From Kaistella yonginensis (GTDB taxonomy: Bacteria; Bacteroidota; Bacteroidia; Flavobacteriales; Weeksellaceae): 64,000 nt of DNA. The stretch's first letter is position 1; every line of letters starts with the position of its first letter. The DNA lies in the NCBI RefSeq assembly GCF_030409525.1, contig NZ_JAUFQB010000007.1, positions 148,089-212,088 of the forward strand. The letters are read 5' to 3'. This document shows, piece after piece, positions 42,477 through 50,516 of the stretch. The notes under the pieces were generated by a model. The model saw nothing but the letters and a program-made list of their open reading frames with translations. It did not search any database and was not told where the DNA came from. The position numbers were made by a program, and so were the translations under genes.

Positions 42477-42532
42477 GGGAACGGAAGGCGGATCATGTTG
42501 CCCCAATAAAAACGAGGTTTGCTACGCTAATT

Positions 42533-44965
42533 TTAATAAATCGCAGGAAATTTCCCCGGATCAATCTCATGAAAAAGTGCATAAATTTTCTCTATCATAT
42601 CATCAACACTTGGTTTACTGAAATAATCACCATCGCTCGCATACGGCGGCCGGTGGTTTTCGGCAGAAATGGTCAAGGGATCAGAGTCTAAAAATCTGAA
42701 GGCTTTTTGTTTTTCTAAAATTTGTTGCAGAATAAAGGCAGACGCTCCGCCTTCTACATCTTCATCGATGACAACCAAGCGATTGGTTTTTTTGACACTT
42801 TCCGCGATTTCATGGCTCAAATCAAAAGGGATTAAAGACTGAATATCGATTACTTCCGCAGAAATACCAATTTTTTCTAATTCCAGAGCGGCTTCCATTA
42901 CCAATCTCCAGGTAGAACCATAGGTGACTAAAGTTACATCCCTTCCTTCTTTGGTTATTTCAATTTTACCCACTGGCACGGTGAATTCTCCTATATTATC
43001 TGGTTGCTTTTCTTTTAGTCGGTAACCATTTAAACATTCGATAATCAAGGCGGGTTCATCCGCTTGAAGCATTGTGTTATAGAAGCCGGCCGCTTTGGTT
43101 AAATTACGGGGAACGAGCACCAAAATACCTTTGGATAAGTTAAGAATACCGGCCATTGGTGAACCTGAATGCCAGATTCCTTCTAACCGGTGACCACGTG
43201 TTCTGATGATTAACGGTGCTTTTTGACCACCGCGAGTTCGGTATTGCACCGTTGCTAAATCGTCGCTCATTCCTTGCAAACAGTATAAAATATAATCGAG
43301 ATATTGTATTTCGGCGATCGGTCGTAAACCCCTCATAGCCATCCCAATTCCTTGTCCGAGAATGGTGGCTTCGCGAATTCCGGTGTCGGCAATTCTTAGG
43401 GCACCATATTTTTCCTGAAGCCCTTCCAGACCTTGGTTCACATCGCCGATGTTACCGGCATCTTCACCAAAGATCAACGTTTCAGGATATTTTTCAAAAA
43501 TTTTATCAAAATTATTTCGGACTACTACTCTACCGTCCAGGACTTCTGAGAACTCAGAATATACCGGAGCTACTTCTTTAACATTGGTTGCTTTCCATTC
43601 GGATTGCGAATATAAATGGGAGGAATAATTATCTTTTTCAATAGCGAAGACTTCTTCAAATTTCTTTAGAAGGCTTTGTCTTTCTGTAGTTTGATTGGTT
43701 CTGGTCAACAATAAAGATTTTCTCACCAGATGGAAAACATCTTTTTTAGCGATAGAAATTACGGCTTTAAATTGATCTAGTTCTGTTGCAACTTCTTGGT
43801 TTTGTGATTTTAAATCCTCCACCAACGGAAGTACAACTTCTTTTAAATCTTGAATGGTTTTTTGGTAGTTTTCCCAAGATTTTTTTTGACCTTCTTTTAC
43901 AAATTTTTTGGCTTCTGACTCTATTTTTTCCAAGTCTTTAGCCGAGGCTAATTCTTGTTCCTGTCCATCAATTTCAATGGAATAATCCAAAATCCATTCT
44001 TTAAATTTCAGCAAACCATCAAACTCGTCTTCCCATTTTAGGCGCTTTTCATTTTTATACCGCTCGTGCGAACCTGAGGTTGAATGACCTTGTGGTTGCG
44101 TAACTTCGATAACATGAACAACGACCGGAACGCATTCTGTTCGCGCAAAATGCTCTGCTTTGGCGTAGGCATCTAAAAGTGAGGGGTAATCCCAGGCCTT
44201 TACCTGAATAATTTCGCAACCTTGACTTTCACCTTCTTTTCTCTGGAAACCTGATAGCATTTCTGCGATATCGGCTTTTGCTCTTTGATCCTGAGTAGGC
44301 ACAGAAATCCCGTACCCATCATCCCAAATGGAAGTAATCATAGGAACCTGCAACGCACAAGCTGCATTTAAAGTTTCCCAAAAATGTCCTTCAGCGGTGG
44401 AGGCATCTCCGATCGTTCCGAAGGCAACCTCAGTTCCGTTGTTTGAAAATTTCTCTGAACCTTCAAATGAAACGGTTTTGTACACTTTGGAAGCCAGGGC
44501 CAAGCCTAATAATCTAGGCATTTGTCCGGCTGTGGGAGAAATATCCGAAGAAATATTTTTTTGTTTGGTTAAATCTTTCCAGCTGCCATCTTCATTTAGA
44601 CTTCTGGTGGCATAATGCCCGTTCATTTGTCTTCCAGCAGAAGCTGGTTCACGCTCAATATTGGTATCTGCATACAGTTGTGCAAAAAAACTTTCTACAG
44701 TTACGGCATCAATTGCTAAAGCAAAAGTTTGGTCGCGATAATAGCCTGAACGGAAATCTCCATCTTTGAAAACCTTAGCCATGGCTAATTGCGGCAATTC
44801 TTTACCATCGCCAAAGATGCCAAATTTTGCTTTACCGGTCAACACTTCTCTTCTTCCGAGGTAAGACATTTCTCTTGAAATCCTCCCCAGCTTATAATCT
44901 TCTAAAATTTGATTTTTAAAATCCTGAAAAGAAATTTGTTGTGTTTCAATATAAGTGGTTTCCAT
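42533..44965 (-). CDS. 2-oxoacid dehydrogenase E1, fused alpha and beta subunits
   Basis: 810 residues. The first half is the alpha type: RSGYYRDQTFAL, SPTAGQMPRLLGLALA and the thiamine diphosphate motif FGTIGDASTAEGHFWETLNAA. A linker of about 110 residues leads to the beta half: LIFGEDAGNIGDVNQGLEGL, AEIQYLDYILYCLQGM, and a transketolase C-terminal domain (VTYGSTWRLVMEAALELEK...EDVEGGASAFI). Fused E1 of this kind in Bacteroidota is thought to serve branched-chain or similar 2-oxoacids. It works with E2 and E3 encoded elsewhere. A TATCTTTG -7 box lies at 44982-44989. Confidence 0.93.
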   Translation of the reverse strand: METTYIETQQISFQDFKNQILEDYKLGRISREMSYLGRREVLTGKAKFGIFGDGKELPQLAMAKVFKDGDFRSGYYRDQTFALAIDAVTVESFFAQLYADTNIEREPASAGRQMNGHYATRSLNEDGSWKDLTKQKNISSDISPTAGQMPRLLGLALASKVYKTVSFEGSEKFSNNGTEVAFGTIGDASTAEGHFWETLNAACALQVPMITSIWDDGYGISVPTQDQRAKADIAEMLSGFQRKEGESQGCEIIQVKAWDYPSLLDAYAKAEHFARTECVPVVVHVIEVTQPQGHSTSGSHERYKNEKRLKWEDEFDGLLKFKEWILDYSIEIDGQEQELASAKDLEKIESEAKKFVKEGQKKSWENYQKTIQDLKEVVLPLVEDLKSQNQEVATELDQFKAVISIAKKDVFHLVRKSLLLTRTNQTTERQSLLKKFEEVFAIEKDNYSSHLYSQSEWKATNVKEVAPVYSEFSEVLDGRVVVRNNFDKIFEKYPETLIFGEDAGNIGDVNQGLEGLQEKYGALRIADTGIREATILGQGIGMAMRGLRPIAEIQYLDYILYCLQGMSDDLATVQYRTRGGQKAPLIIRTRGHRLEGIWHSGSPMAGILNLSKGILVLVPRNLTKAAGFYNTMLQADEPALIIECLNGYRLKEKQPDNIGEFTVPVGKIEITKEGRDVTLVTYGSTWRLVMEAALELEKIGISAEVIDIQSLIPFDLSHEIAESVKKTNRLVVIDEDVEGGASAFILQQILEKQKAFRFLDSDPLTISAENHRPPYASDGDYFSKPSVDDMIEKIYALFHEIDPGKFPAIY

Positions 44966-45443
44966 AAAAGCTGAATTTTTACAAAGATAAATAATAGAAT
45001 TGAATCTTTAAAATCCTAAAATTTATTTTTTGATAATATTCCATTTTTTTTGGCAGTTTTTTATAAATTTGATAAAATTAATTTTCTAAAGAAAACACAA
45101 TATTACGATGTGATAATTACTCCTCTTATCTTCTATTCATCATTTGTCATAATTCGATTTGGTGAAGCATGCCTTACTTAGCTGCAATTTACAGAAGCAA
45201 CTAATTGTACATTTATTGATGAAATTAAAATTTTTACAACGTTCTACCAATACATATTCGGATTATCATCGTTTATTGCTATTGGAATTATAAAAGTAAT
45301 TATTGAAAAATATACTAATCAATAGGTAATAGTATGTTTTTAGTATTTAAAATTAAAAACAGACTAAAAATAGTATTAACAAACCAAAAGAGATTCACTC
45401 ATTCCACTCAAAAATCATAACTTTGTGATAAAGTAAAAAGTAT
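44966..45443. other. Divergent intergenic region with promoters and a small coding remnant
   Basis: Holds the E1 promoter (reverse TATCTTTG, 44982-44989) and the UMP synthase -7 box TAACTTTG at 45418-45425. A 47-codon open frame without a start codon (45182-45325) encodes a membrane-like stretch YIFGLSSFIAIGIIKVIIEK and may be a gene remnant. No intact gene seen. Confidence 0.5.
45418..45425 (+). promoter_or_regulatory. TAnnTTTG promoter box of the UMP synthase gene
   Basis: TAACTTTG, 18 bp before the ATG at 45444. Confidence 0.6.
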
Positions 45444-46802
45444 ATGGAAACGAAGAAAGAATTTTTTCTCGAGTGTTATCAACTCGGCATTATCAAGTTT
45501 GGCAGGTTTACCCTAAAATCGGGAATTGAAAGCCCTTTTTATGTGGATTTACGTCCACTGGCCTCTGATCCTAAAATCCTGAAAAAGCTGGCCAATTATA
45601 TGCTGGATATGCTTCCTCTGGATAACTTCGACTTGATTTGCGGTGTTCCCTACGCGGCACTACCTATGGCGACTGCCATGTCCCTGGAAAGCTACTTGCC
45701 CCTTATCATCAAACGAAAAGAAGCCAAACAATACGGCACCAAAAAAATTCTGGAAGGCATCTATACTTCCGGCCAAAACTGCTTGTTGGTAGAAGATGTA
45801 GTCACCTCGGGAGCTTCCCTACTCGAAACCATTCCGGAGATTGAAAACGAAGGAATTACCGTTTCTGACATTGTGGTTGTTTTGGACCGACAGCAAGGCG
45901 GCAAAGAAATTCTGGAGCAAAAGGGATTCCGCGTGCATACCCTCTTTACGATTTCTGAAGTATGCGCCATGTTGAAAGAAGAAGGACACCTTGCCGATGA
46001 TGAAGTAGAACGCATCAATGATTTTCTAGCCGGGAATGTGGTGAAGTTCAAAGAAGAAAAAAGAATTTCTTATGAGGATAAATTGGCACTTTGCGAGCAC
46101 TCGGTGGCACAAAAATTATTAGAAATTGCTCTGGAGAAAAGATCAAACCTCATTGTCTCTGCAGATGTAACCTCAACACCTGAGTTATTGGCCCTGGCAG
46201 AAAAAGTAGGTCCGCATATCGTAGCGCTCAAAATGCATATGGATATTTTGATGGATTTTGATGCAGACAAAACGATATTACCTTTAAAAGATTTAGCAAC
46301 CAAATACAATTTCCTGTTGATGGAAGACCGTAAATTTGCAGACATCGGAAACACCCAAGAATTGCAGTTTTCATATGGAATTTATAAAATTTCGAACTGG
46401 GCAGATTTTGTAACGGCGCAAGTAATTGCGGGCTATGAATCGCTCGATTGTTTCAGAAATGTAGGCGTAGTTGCCATCATAGGCATGTCTTCTAAAGGAA
46501 CGCTGACTACAGCAGACTATCGGGAAGAAGCAACCAATATCGCTTTATCCCATCCCAACGTTTTCGGCGGTGTTTCTCAATATAAAATTCCAAATGAGCT
46601 GCTTCTGTTCACCCCCGGCATTAATCTGGCGGAAACAGGTGATGGCAAAGGCCAACAGTATAATACGCCGGAGCATGCCTTCTCACAACTAGAATCAGAT
46701 TTCATTATCGTGGGGCGTGGCATTTACAAAGCAGATGATGCTGAAAAAGCGGCCCTGAATTATAGAATAGCAGGTTGGAATGCCTACGAAGCAAGTTTGT
46801 AA
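45444..46802 (+). CDS. Bifunctional UMP synthase (orotate phosphoribosyltransferase-OMP decarboxylase fusion)
   Basis: 452 residues in the order PyrE then PyrF. The PyrE half shows LKSGIESPFYVDLRPLAS and the PRPP loop CLLVEDVVTSGASLLET. The PyrF half shows ALKMHMDIL, the catalytic stretch LLMEDRKFADIGNT (Asp-Lys-Asp), TPGINL and the phosphate-binding IVGRGIYKA. Together they make UMP from orotate and PRPP via OMP. This order is the eukaryotic-type fusion; most bacteria use separate pyrE and pyrF. Codon choice looks GC-richer than neighbours (many CTG, GCC), which hints at transfer but was not measured. Monocistronic. Confidence 0.95.
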   Translation: METKKEFFLECYQLGIIKFGRFTLKSGIESPFYVDLRPLASDPKILKKLANYMLDMLPLDNFDLICGVPYAALPMATAMSLESYLPLIIKRKEAKQYGTKKILEGIYTSGQNCLLVEDVVTSGASLLETIPEIENEGITVSDIVVVLDRQQGGKEILEQKGFRVHTLFTISEVCAMLKEEGHLADDEVERINDFLAGNVVKFKEEKRISYEDKLALCEHSVAQKLLEIALEKRSNLIVSADVTSTPELLALAEKVGPHIVALKMHMDILMDFDADKTILPLKDLATKYNFLLMEDRKFADIGNTQELQFSYGIYKISNWADFVTAQVIAGYESLDCFRNVGVVAIIGMSSKGTLTTADYREEATNIALSHPNVFGGVSQYKIPNELLLFTPGINLAETGDGKGQQYNTPEHAFSQLESDFIIVGRGIYKADDAEKAALNYRIAGWNAYEASL

Positions 46803-47169
46803 ATTTCTTCAATTCAATAAAATAAGCGCTCGCAGATTAGGCAGATCATCCAGGTACACCCTCTTGAAAATCGTAATCATTTAAGCTGCAAAATATATTG
46901 ATTTTCAGTTGCTGATTGTTCTCGTAATTTTTCACGTAAAGAAAACTTTAGATAAACCAAAAGCCTCTAAAACTTCTTACTCTTAATTTGAGTAAATTTT
47001 GTTTGTTCCATCATTTTAGGTAATAAGAATTAAGGTAATGGGTTTTTATCAATGGGTTCAGAAATTTGTAAATTGATTTTGGTTAAGGTTTTTAAGAGCA
47101 ATTGCTTAAAAATCTTACTGGTAAAATGTTGTAAATTATATATTTGTAAATCTAAACAGGCTCTAAACT
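46803..47169. other. Intergenic region with the AEC transporter promoter
   Basis: No gene seen. TATATTTG at 47139-47146 is a good -7 box, 23 bp before the TTG start of the transporter gene. The rest is AT-rich. Confidence 0.5.
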
Positions 47170-48096
47170 TTGTCTAATTTAATCTTATTATTTCTCTGTT
47201 TATTTCTGGGATTTTTTCTTCGGAAAACAAAACTGTTTCCAGAAAACGGACATCTTGCCTTAAATTCTTTTGTGATTAATATTTCACTATCGGCCTTGTC
47301 ACTATATTATATTCCGAAAATCGTGTTAAACTTTCAAGTGATTTTTCCGGTGATGGTTCCTTGGCTGAATGTGATCTTAGCCTTTGTCTTTTTTAGTTTT
47401 TGGGGTAAAATCAGGAACTGGTCGAAAGCCGTAATTGGAGCCTTAATTCTTTGTGCAGGTTTCGGAAACACCTCTTTTGTAGGAATTCCGGTAATTCAGT
47501 CTTTGTATGGCGAAAGCGGTTTAGAAACCGTGATGCTGGTTGATCAACCGGGTTCTTTTGTAGCACTTTCCACCTTGGGAATTACGCTTGCTAATTTTTA
47601 TTCAGGCGAAAAAAATTCGGTTACAGAAATTCTAAAAAAGATTTTGAAATTCCCACCATTTGTTGCCTTCTCGGTTGCAGTGGTATTGAACATATTTAAC
47701 ATTGACGTACCCTTCGTCATTGACGATGTTTTTGCAAAACTCGGCGCCACCACGGTTCCCCTGGCCTTGGTTTCGGTTGGCAGCCAGCTGAAATGGCAAA
47801 AATTAGAACACGATGCCAAGCCTTTGTTTTGGGCATTGCTGTTCAAACTGATTGTATTCCCCACCTTTATATTCGTATTGTTTTTTCTGGTATTAAAACA
47901 AAGAGGAACCATGATTGAGATCGCTTTTTTAGAATCTGCCATGGGTCCTATGGTGACTGCGGTGATTATCGCTTCAGCACATCGCTTGGAACCTAAATTG
48001 TGCAATCTAATTCTGGGTATAGGTATTCCGCTATCGTTGGTGACTTTGGCGGTTTGGTACCTGATTTTGCACTATTCAGGAATGATGGCGAATTAA
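47170..48096 (+). CDS. AEC family permease
   Basis: 308 residues, about ten hydrophobic spans, in the auxin efflux carrier family. The N-terminus LLFLCLFLGFFLRKTKLFPENG, the central LCAGFGNTSFVGIPVIQSLYGE with its conserved Asn/Gly, and the C-terminal SAMGPMVTAVIIA are typical. Transports an organic acid or similar metabolite across the inner membrane; substrate unknown. The start is TTG 47170, since no ATG precedes the first span, and a -7 box sits 23 bp upstream. Confidence 0.88.
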   Translation: MSNLILLFLCLFLGFFLRKTKLFPENGHLALNSFVINISLSALSLYYIPKIVLNFQVIFPVMVPWLNVILAFVFFSFWGKIRNWSKAVIGALILCAGFGNTSFVGIPVIQSLYGESGLETVMLVDQPGSFVALSTLGITLANFYSGEKNSVTEILKKILKFPPFVAFSVAVVLNIFNIDVPFVIDDVFAKLGATTVPLALVSVGSQLKWQKLEHDAKPLFWALLFKLIVFPTFIFVLFFLVLKQRGTMIEIAFLESAMGPMVTAVIIASAHRLEPKLCNLILGIGIPLSLVTLAVWYLILHYSGMMAN

Positions 48097-48167
48097 AAAG
48101 CTTCGATTTATTTTTAAGAAAAATACCTTTCTTATCCTGGCTCAAGACCCATCAATTTAAAGATTCG

Positions 48168-48175
48168 TAAATTTG
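48168..48175 (+). promoter_or_regulatory. TAnnTTTG promoter box of the DsbA-like gene
   Basis: TAAATTTG, 19 bp before the ATG at 48195. Confidence 0.5.
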
Positions 48176-48194
48176 TTGCTTTAAAAAATACATT

Positions 48195-48899
48195 ATGAAA
48201 GTAGATATTTGGAGCGACATCCGTTGCCCGTTTTGTTATGTTGGAAAAAAGAATTTTGAAAAAGCTTTGGACCAGTTTCCCCATAAAGATAAAGTTGAAG
48301 TAACTTGGCACAGCTTTCAACTGGATCCCGACTTGAAAACACAACCGGAAAAAAATTCGCTAGAATATTTTGCTGAAGCAAAAAGAGTTTCCCCAGAACA
48401 AGCCAAAGAAATGCATGACCACGTTTCTAAGGCAGGAAAAGAAGCGGGTATCAACTTTAATTTTGAGCATCAAAAAATTGCCAATTCTTACCGCGCGCAC
48501 CTTTTACTGCAATTGGCTGCAACAAAAAACCTTGCCAATGAAGCAGAGGAAGCTTTGTTTAAAGCCCAGCTGGTCGATGGTAAAAATATTGATGATGAAG
48601 CCACTTTAATTGAAATTGGAAAATCAATTTCTTTGACGGAAACCGACATCAAACAGGCTTTGCAATCTGATGATTTCGGTATGGAAGTTACGCGTGATAT
48701 GATGTTGGCGCGACAAATGGGCATCAGCGGGGTACCATTTTTTGTGATTAATGATAAATATGGCGTCTCGGGTGCACAACCAACAACCGCTTTTAGCGAG
48801 GTTTTAGAAAATTCATGGAAAGAGTTTTCGGCCGGAGATAAAGGTTTGCAAATTATTCATGGCGGCGAAAGTTGCGATGTTGACGGTAACTGCGATTAA
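48195..48899 (+). CDS. DsbA family (FrnE-like) thiol oxidoreductase
   Basis: 234 residues. Active site CPFC at residues 11-14 in DIWSDIRCPFCYVGKK, helical insert, and the cis-Pro loop GISGVPFFVINDKYGVSGAQP, the FrnE pattern. No signal peptide, so it acts in the cytoplasm, as FrnE proteins do. The C-terminus has a further Cys pair (GESCDVDGNCD). Likely dithiol-disulfide exchange or isomerase activity; partner unknown. A terminator follows at 48924. Confidence 0.92.
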   Translation: MKVDIWSDIRCPFCYVGKKNFEKALDQFPHKDKVEVTWHSFQLDPDLKTQPEKNSLEYFAEAKRVSPEQAKEMHDHVSKAGKEAGINFNFEHQKIANSYRAHLLLQLAATKNLANEAEEALFKAQLVDGKNIDDEATLIEIGKSISLTETDIKQALQSDDFGMEVTRDMMLARQMGISGVPFFVINDKYGVSGAQPTTAFSEVLENSWKEFSAGDKGLQIIHGGESCDVDGNCD

Positions 48900-48923
48900 A
48901 AAAGTTCCACGCGACAAAAGATC

Positions 48924-48958
48924 ACTTCCGGAATATTTATTTCGGAAGTTTTTTTTAT
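48924..48958 (+). terminator. Intrinsic terminator after the DsbA-like gene
   Basis: ACTTCCG (48924-48930) pairs with CGGAAGT (48943-48949), with two further weak pairs, followed by eight T residues. Confidence 0.85.
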
Positions 48959-49019
48959 CTTTAATGAAATGCGAATTGTGAAATTAAAATAATCTTAATT
49001 TTCATTAAATCTAAAAGAT

Positions 49020-49520
49020 ATGAGCAGAGGATTTGTAAAAGAAGACGACCAGGAAGACATTCCATTAGTACCACCCAGGGCCGATTTACCAAGTGGAACT
49101 GATAATTTCGTGACTCAAATTGGATTAAATTTGTTATTGGAAGAAAAAGAAGAATTATTACGTGAACAGGAAAATCTGGATTCTTCACAAGAAAAAGAGT
49201 ATCGTATCTCCTTTAATCACCTCAACGCAAAACTTCAATTGCTCACTGAAAGAATCACCTCGGCAAAAGTGGTCGATTCTAAAAAACTCCCACAAGATGA
49301 AATTCATTTTGGCGCCACGGTGACCTTTAAAAATGTAGAAAACAATTCAACGCAAACTTTTCAATTAGTCGGTGTGGATGAAGCCAATATTGCTCAAAAA
49401 AAACTGTCTTTTACAACGCCTTTGGCAAAAGCGCTGCTTCATAAAAAAGCAGGTGACCACGGCATCTTAGATTTAGGAGCCAAGCGTAGTACTTTTAAAA
49501 TTTTGAAGATTGAATATTAA
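49020..49520 (+). CDS. GreA/GreB-family transcription factor
   Basis: 166 residues. A disordered lead (SRGFVKEDDQEDIPLVPPRAD) precedes a coiled-coil-type helical hairpin (LLLEEKEELLREQENLDSS...LQLLTERITSAKVV) and a C-terminal FKBP-like domain (IHFGATVTFKNVENNS...LSFTTPLAKALLHKKAGDHGIL). Gre factors rescue backtracked RNA polymerase by stimulating cleavage; the hairpin-tip acidic residues cannot be confirmed here. Similar to the Bacteroidota GreB-like group. Monocistronic. Confidence 0.85.
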   Translation: MSRGFVKEDDQEDIPLVPPRADLPSGTDNFVTQIGLNLLLEEKEELLREQENLDSSQEKEYRISFNHLNAKLQLLTERITSAKVVDSKKLPQDEIHFGATVTFKNVENNSTQTFQLVGVDEANIAQKKLSFTTPLAKALLHKKAGDHGILDLGAKRSTFKILKIEY

Positions 49521-49564
49521 GAGAATAAAGCTCATTTTTCTGTTAAGATAATTAGCTCTTAGAA

Positions 49565-50410
49565 TTACTGTAAACGGCGAAATCTTTTAATGACCGTTGG
49601 TTTAAAAGTATATTTTGCAGTAATGGTTTCCGGTGCGTTTACATCGAGTTCATACCAAGGGGAAAATTGTAGATTTTTATGGTTCACTAAAATATGAATA
49701 TCCTGTGCCGGCATAAAACTCTCGGCTAACAAATACAATTTTTTGCCCGCTGTATTTCTCGCCACACCGACGATAATCACCGAGTGGCCTGGACTTCCGG
49801 GTTTTATTAAAAAGTCACCAGGCTTGATGTCTGCATTATTTTGAACGGCCACCGATTCCCGATCCAAGGAAATCGTACCCGCGTATCTGAAAATAAGTTG
49901 TAAATAATTTTGAAAGTTTTCATAAGAATCATCAACTTTTCCAGTGTCTACAAACCGTACTTTTTTCTTGAGTTCTTGCGTTCGGAGTCCGTTTTTATAA
50001 TCCTTCCAGGACAGGAATTGCGCACTTGTAAATTCAAAACCAATCTCGTCAAACCGTTGATGAAGCCAAAGATATTCTGCGTACAGGCGAATCCAGGCAT
50101 CTGCACATTGCTGTAGGTCTTTGTTGCCAACGCTAATTCTTAAAATTGCACTATGGTGCTGTTGCTGTTCGATGAGCGTTCCGGAGAAATCTCTCACCGG
50201 AAAATGAGATGGGTGAAGCGGAAAATTGCTGAGGAATTCGCTAAAGCTTCCAGGTGGTTGATTCACCCACGAAAAACCTTTTGGCGGTACAAAGCGTGCG
50301 CGAATGGTGGATTTGGAGGTATCGATCACCAATGGCAGCGTGGTCTCAATCACTTGCGAGTATATCTTTGGAAAAGATAAAAACAACAGTATGACGCTTA
50401 GTCGTCTCAA
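49565..50410 (-). CDS. Secreted DUF4846 family protein
   Basis: 281 residues. Signal peptide MRRLSVILLFLSFPKIYSQV, then the DUF4846 pattern: RFVPPKGFSWVNQPPGSFSEFL, QCADAWIRLYAEYLW, FTSAQFLSWKDYKNG, KPGDFLIKPGSPGHSVIIVGVA and LYLLAESFMPAQDIHIL. The GHSVII...ESFMPAQ part resembles an NlpC/P60-like fold with a conserved His, so wall or peptide hydrolysis is possible but not shown. Divergent from the large gene at 50517. Confidence 0.88.
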   Translation of the reverse strand: MRRLSVILLFLSFPKIYSQVIETTLPLVIDTSKSTIRARFVPPKGFSWVNQPPGSFSEFLSNFPLHPSHFPVRDFSGTLIEQQQHHSAILRISVGNKDLQQCADAWIRLYAEYLWLHQRFDEIGFEFTSAQFLSWKDYKNGLRTQELKKKVRFVDTGKVDDSYENFQNYLQLIFRYAGTISLDRESVAVQNNADIKPGDFLIKPGSPGHSVIIVGVARNTAGKKLYLLAESFMPAQDIHILVNHKNLQFSPWYELDVNAPETITAKYTFKPTVIKRFRRLQ

Positions 50411-50494
50411 GTGGCATTATTTTTATAGGGTTTATCAAAATTACTTATTATTTCTAAATACTGAAAAATAACACTAATTTTTAAAAAACATCGT

Positions 50495-50502
50495 TATATT
50501 TG
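50495..50502 (+). promoter_or_regulatory. TAnnTTTG promoter box
   Basis: TATATTTG, 14 bp before the ATG at 50517. Confidence 0.5.
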
Positions 50503-50516
50503 AGCTACGTTTGACC

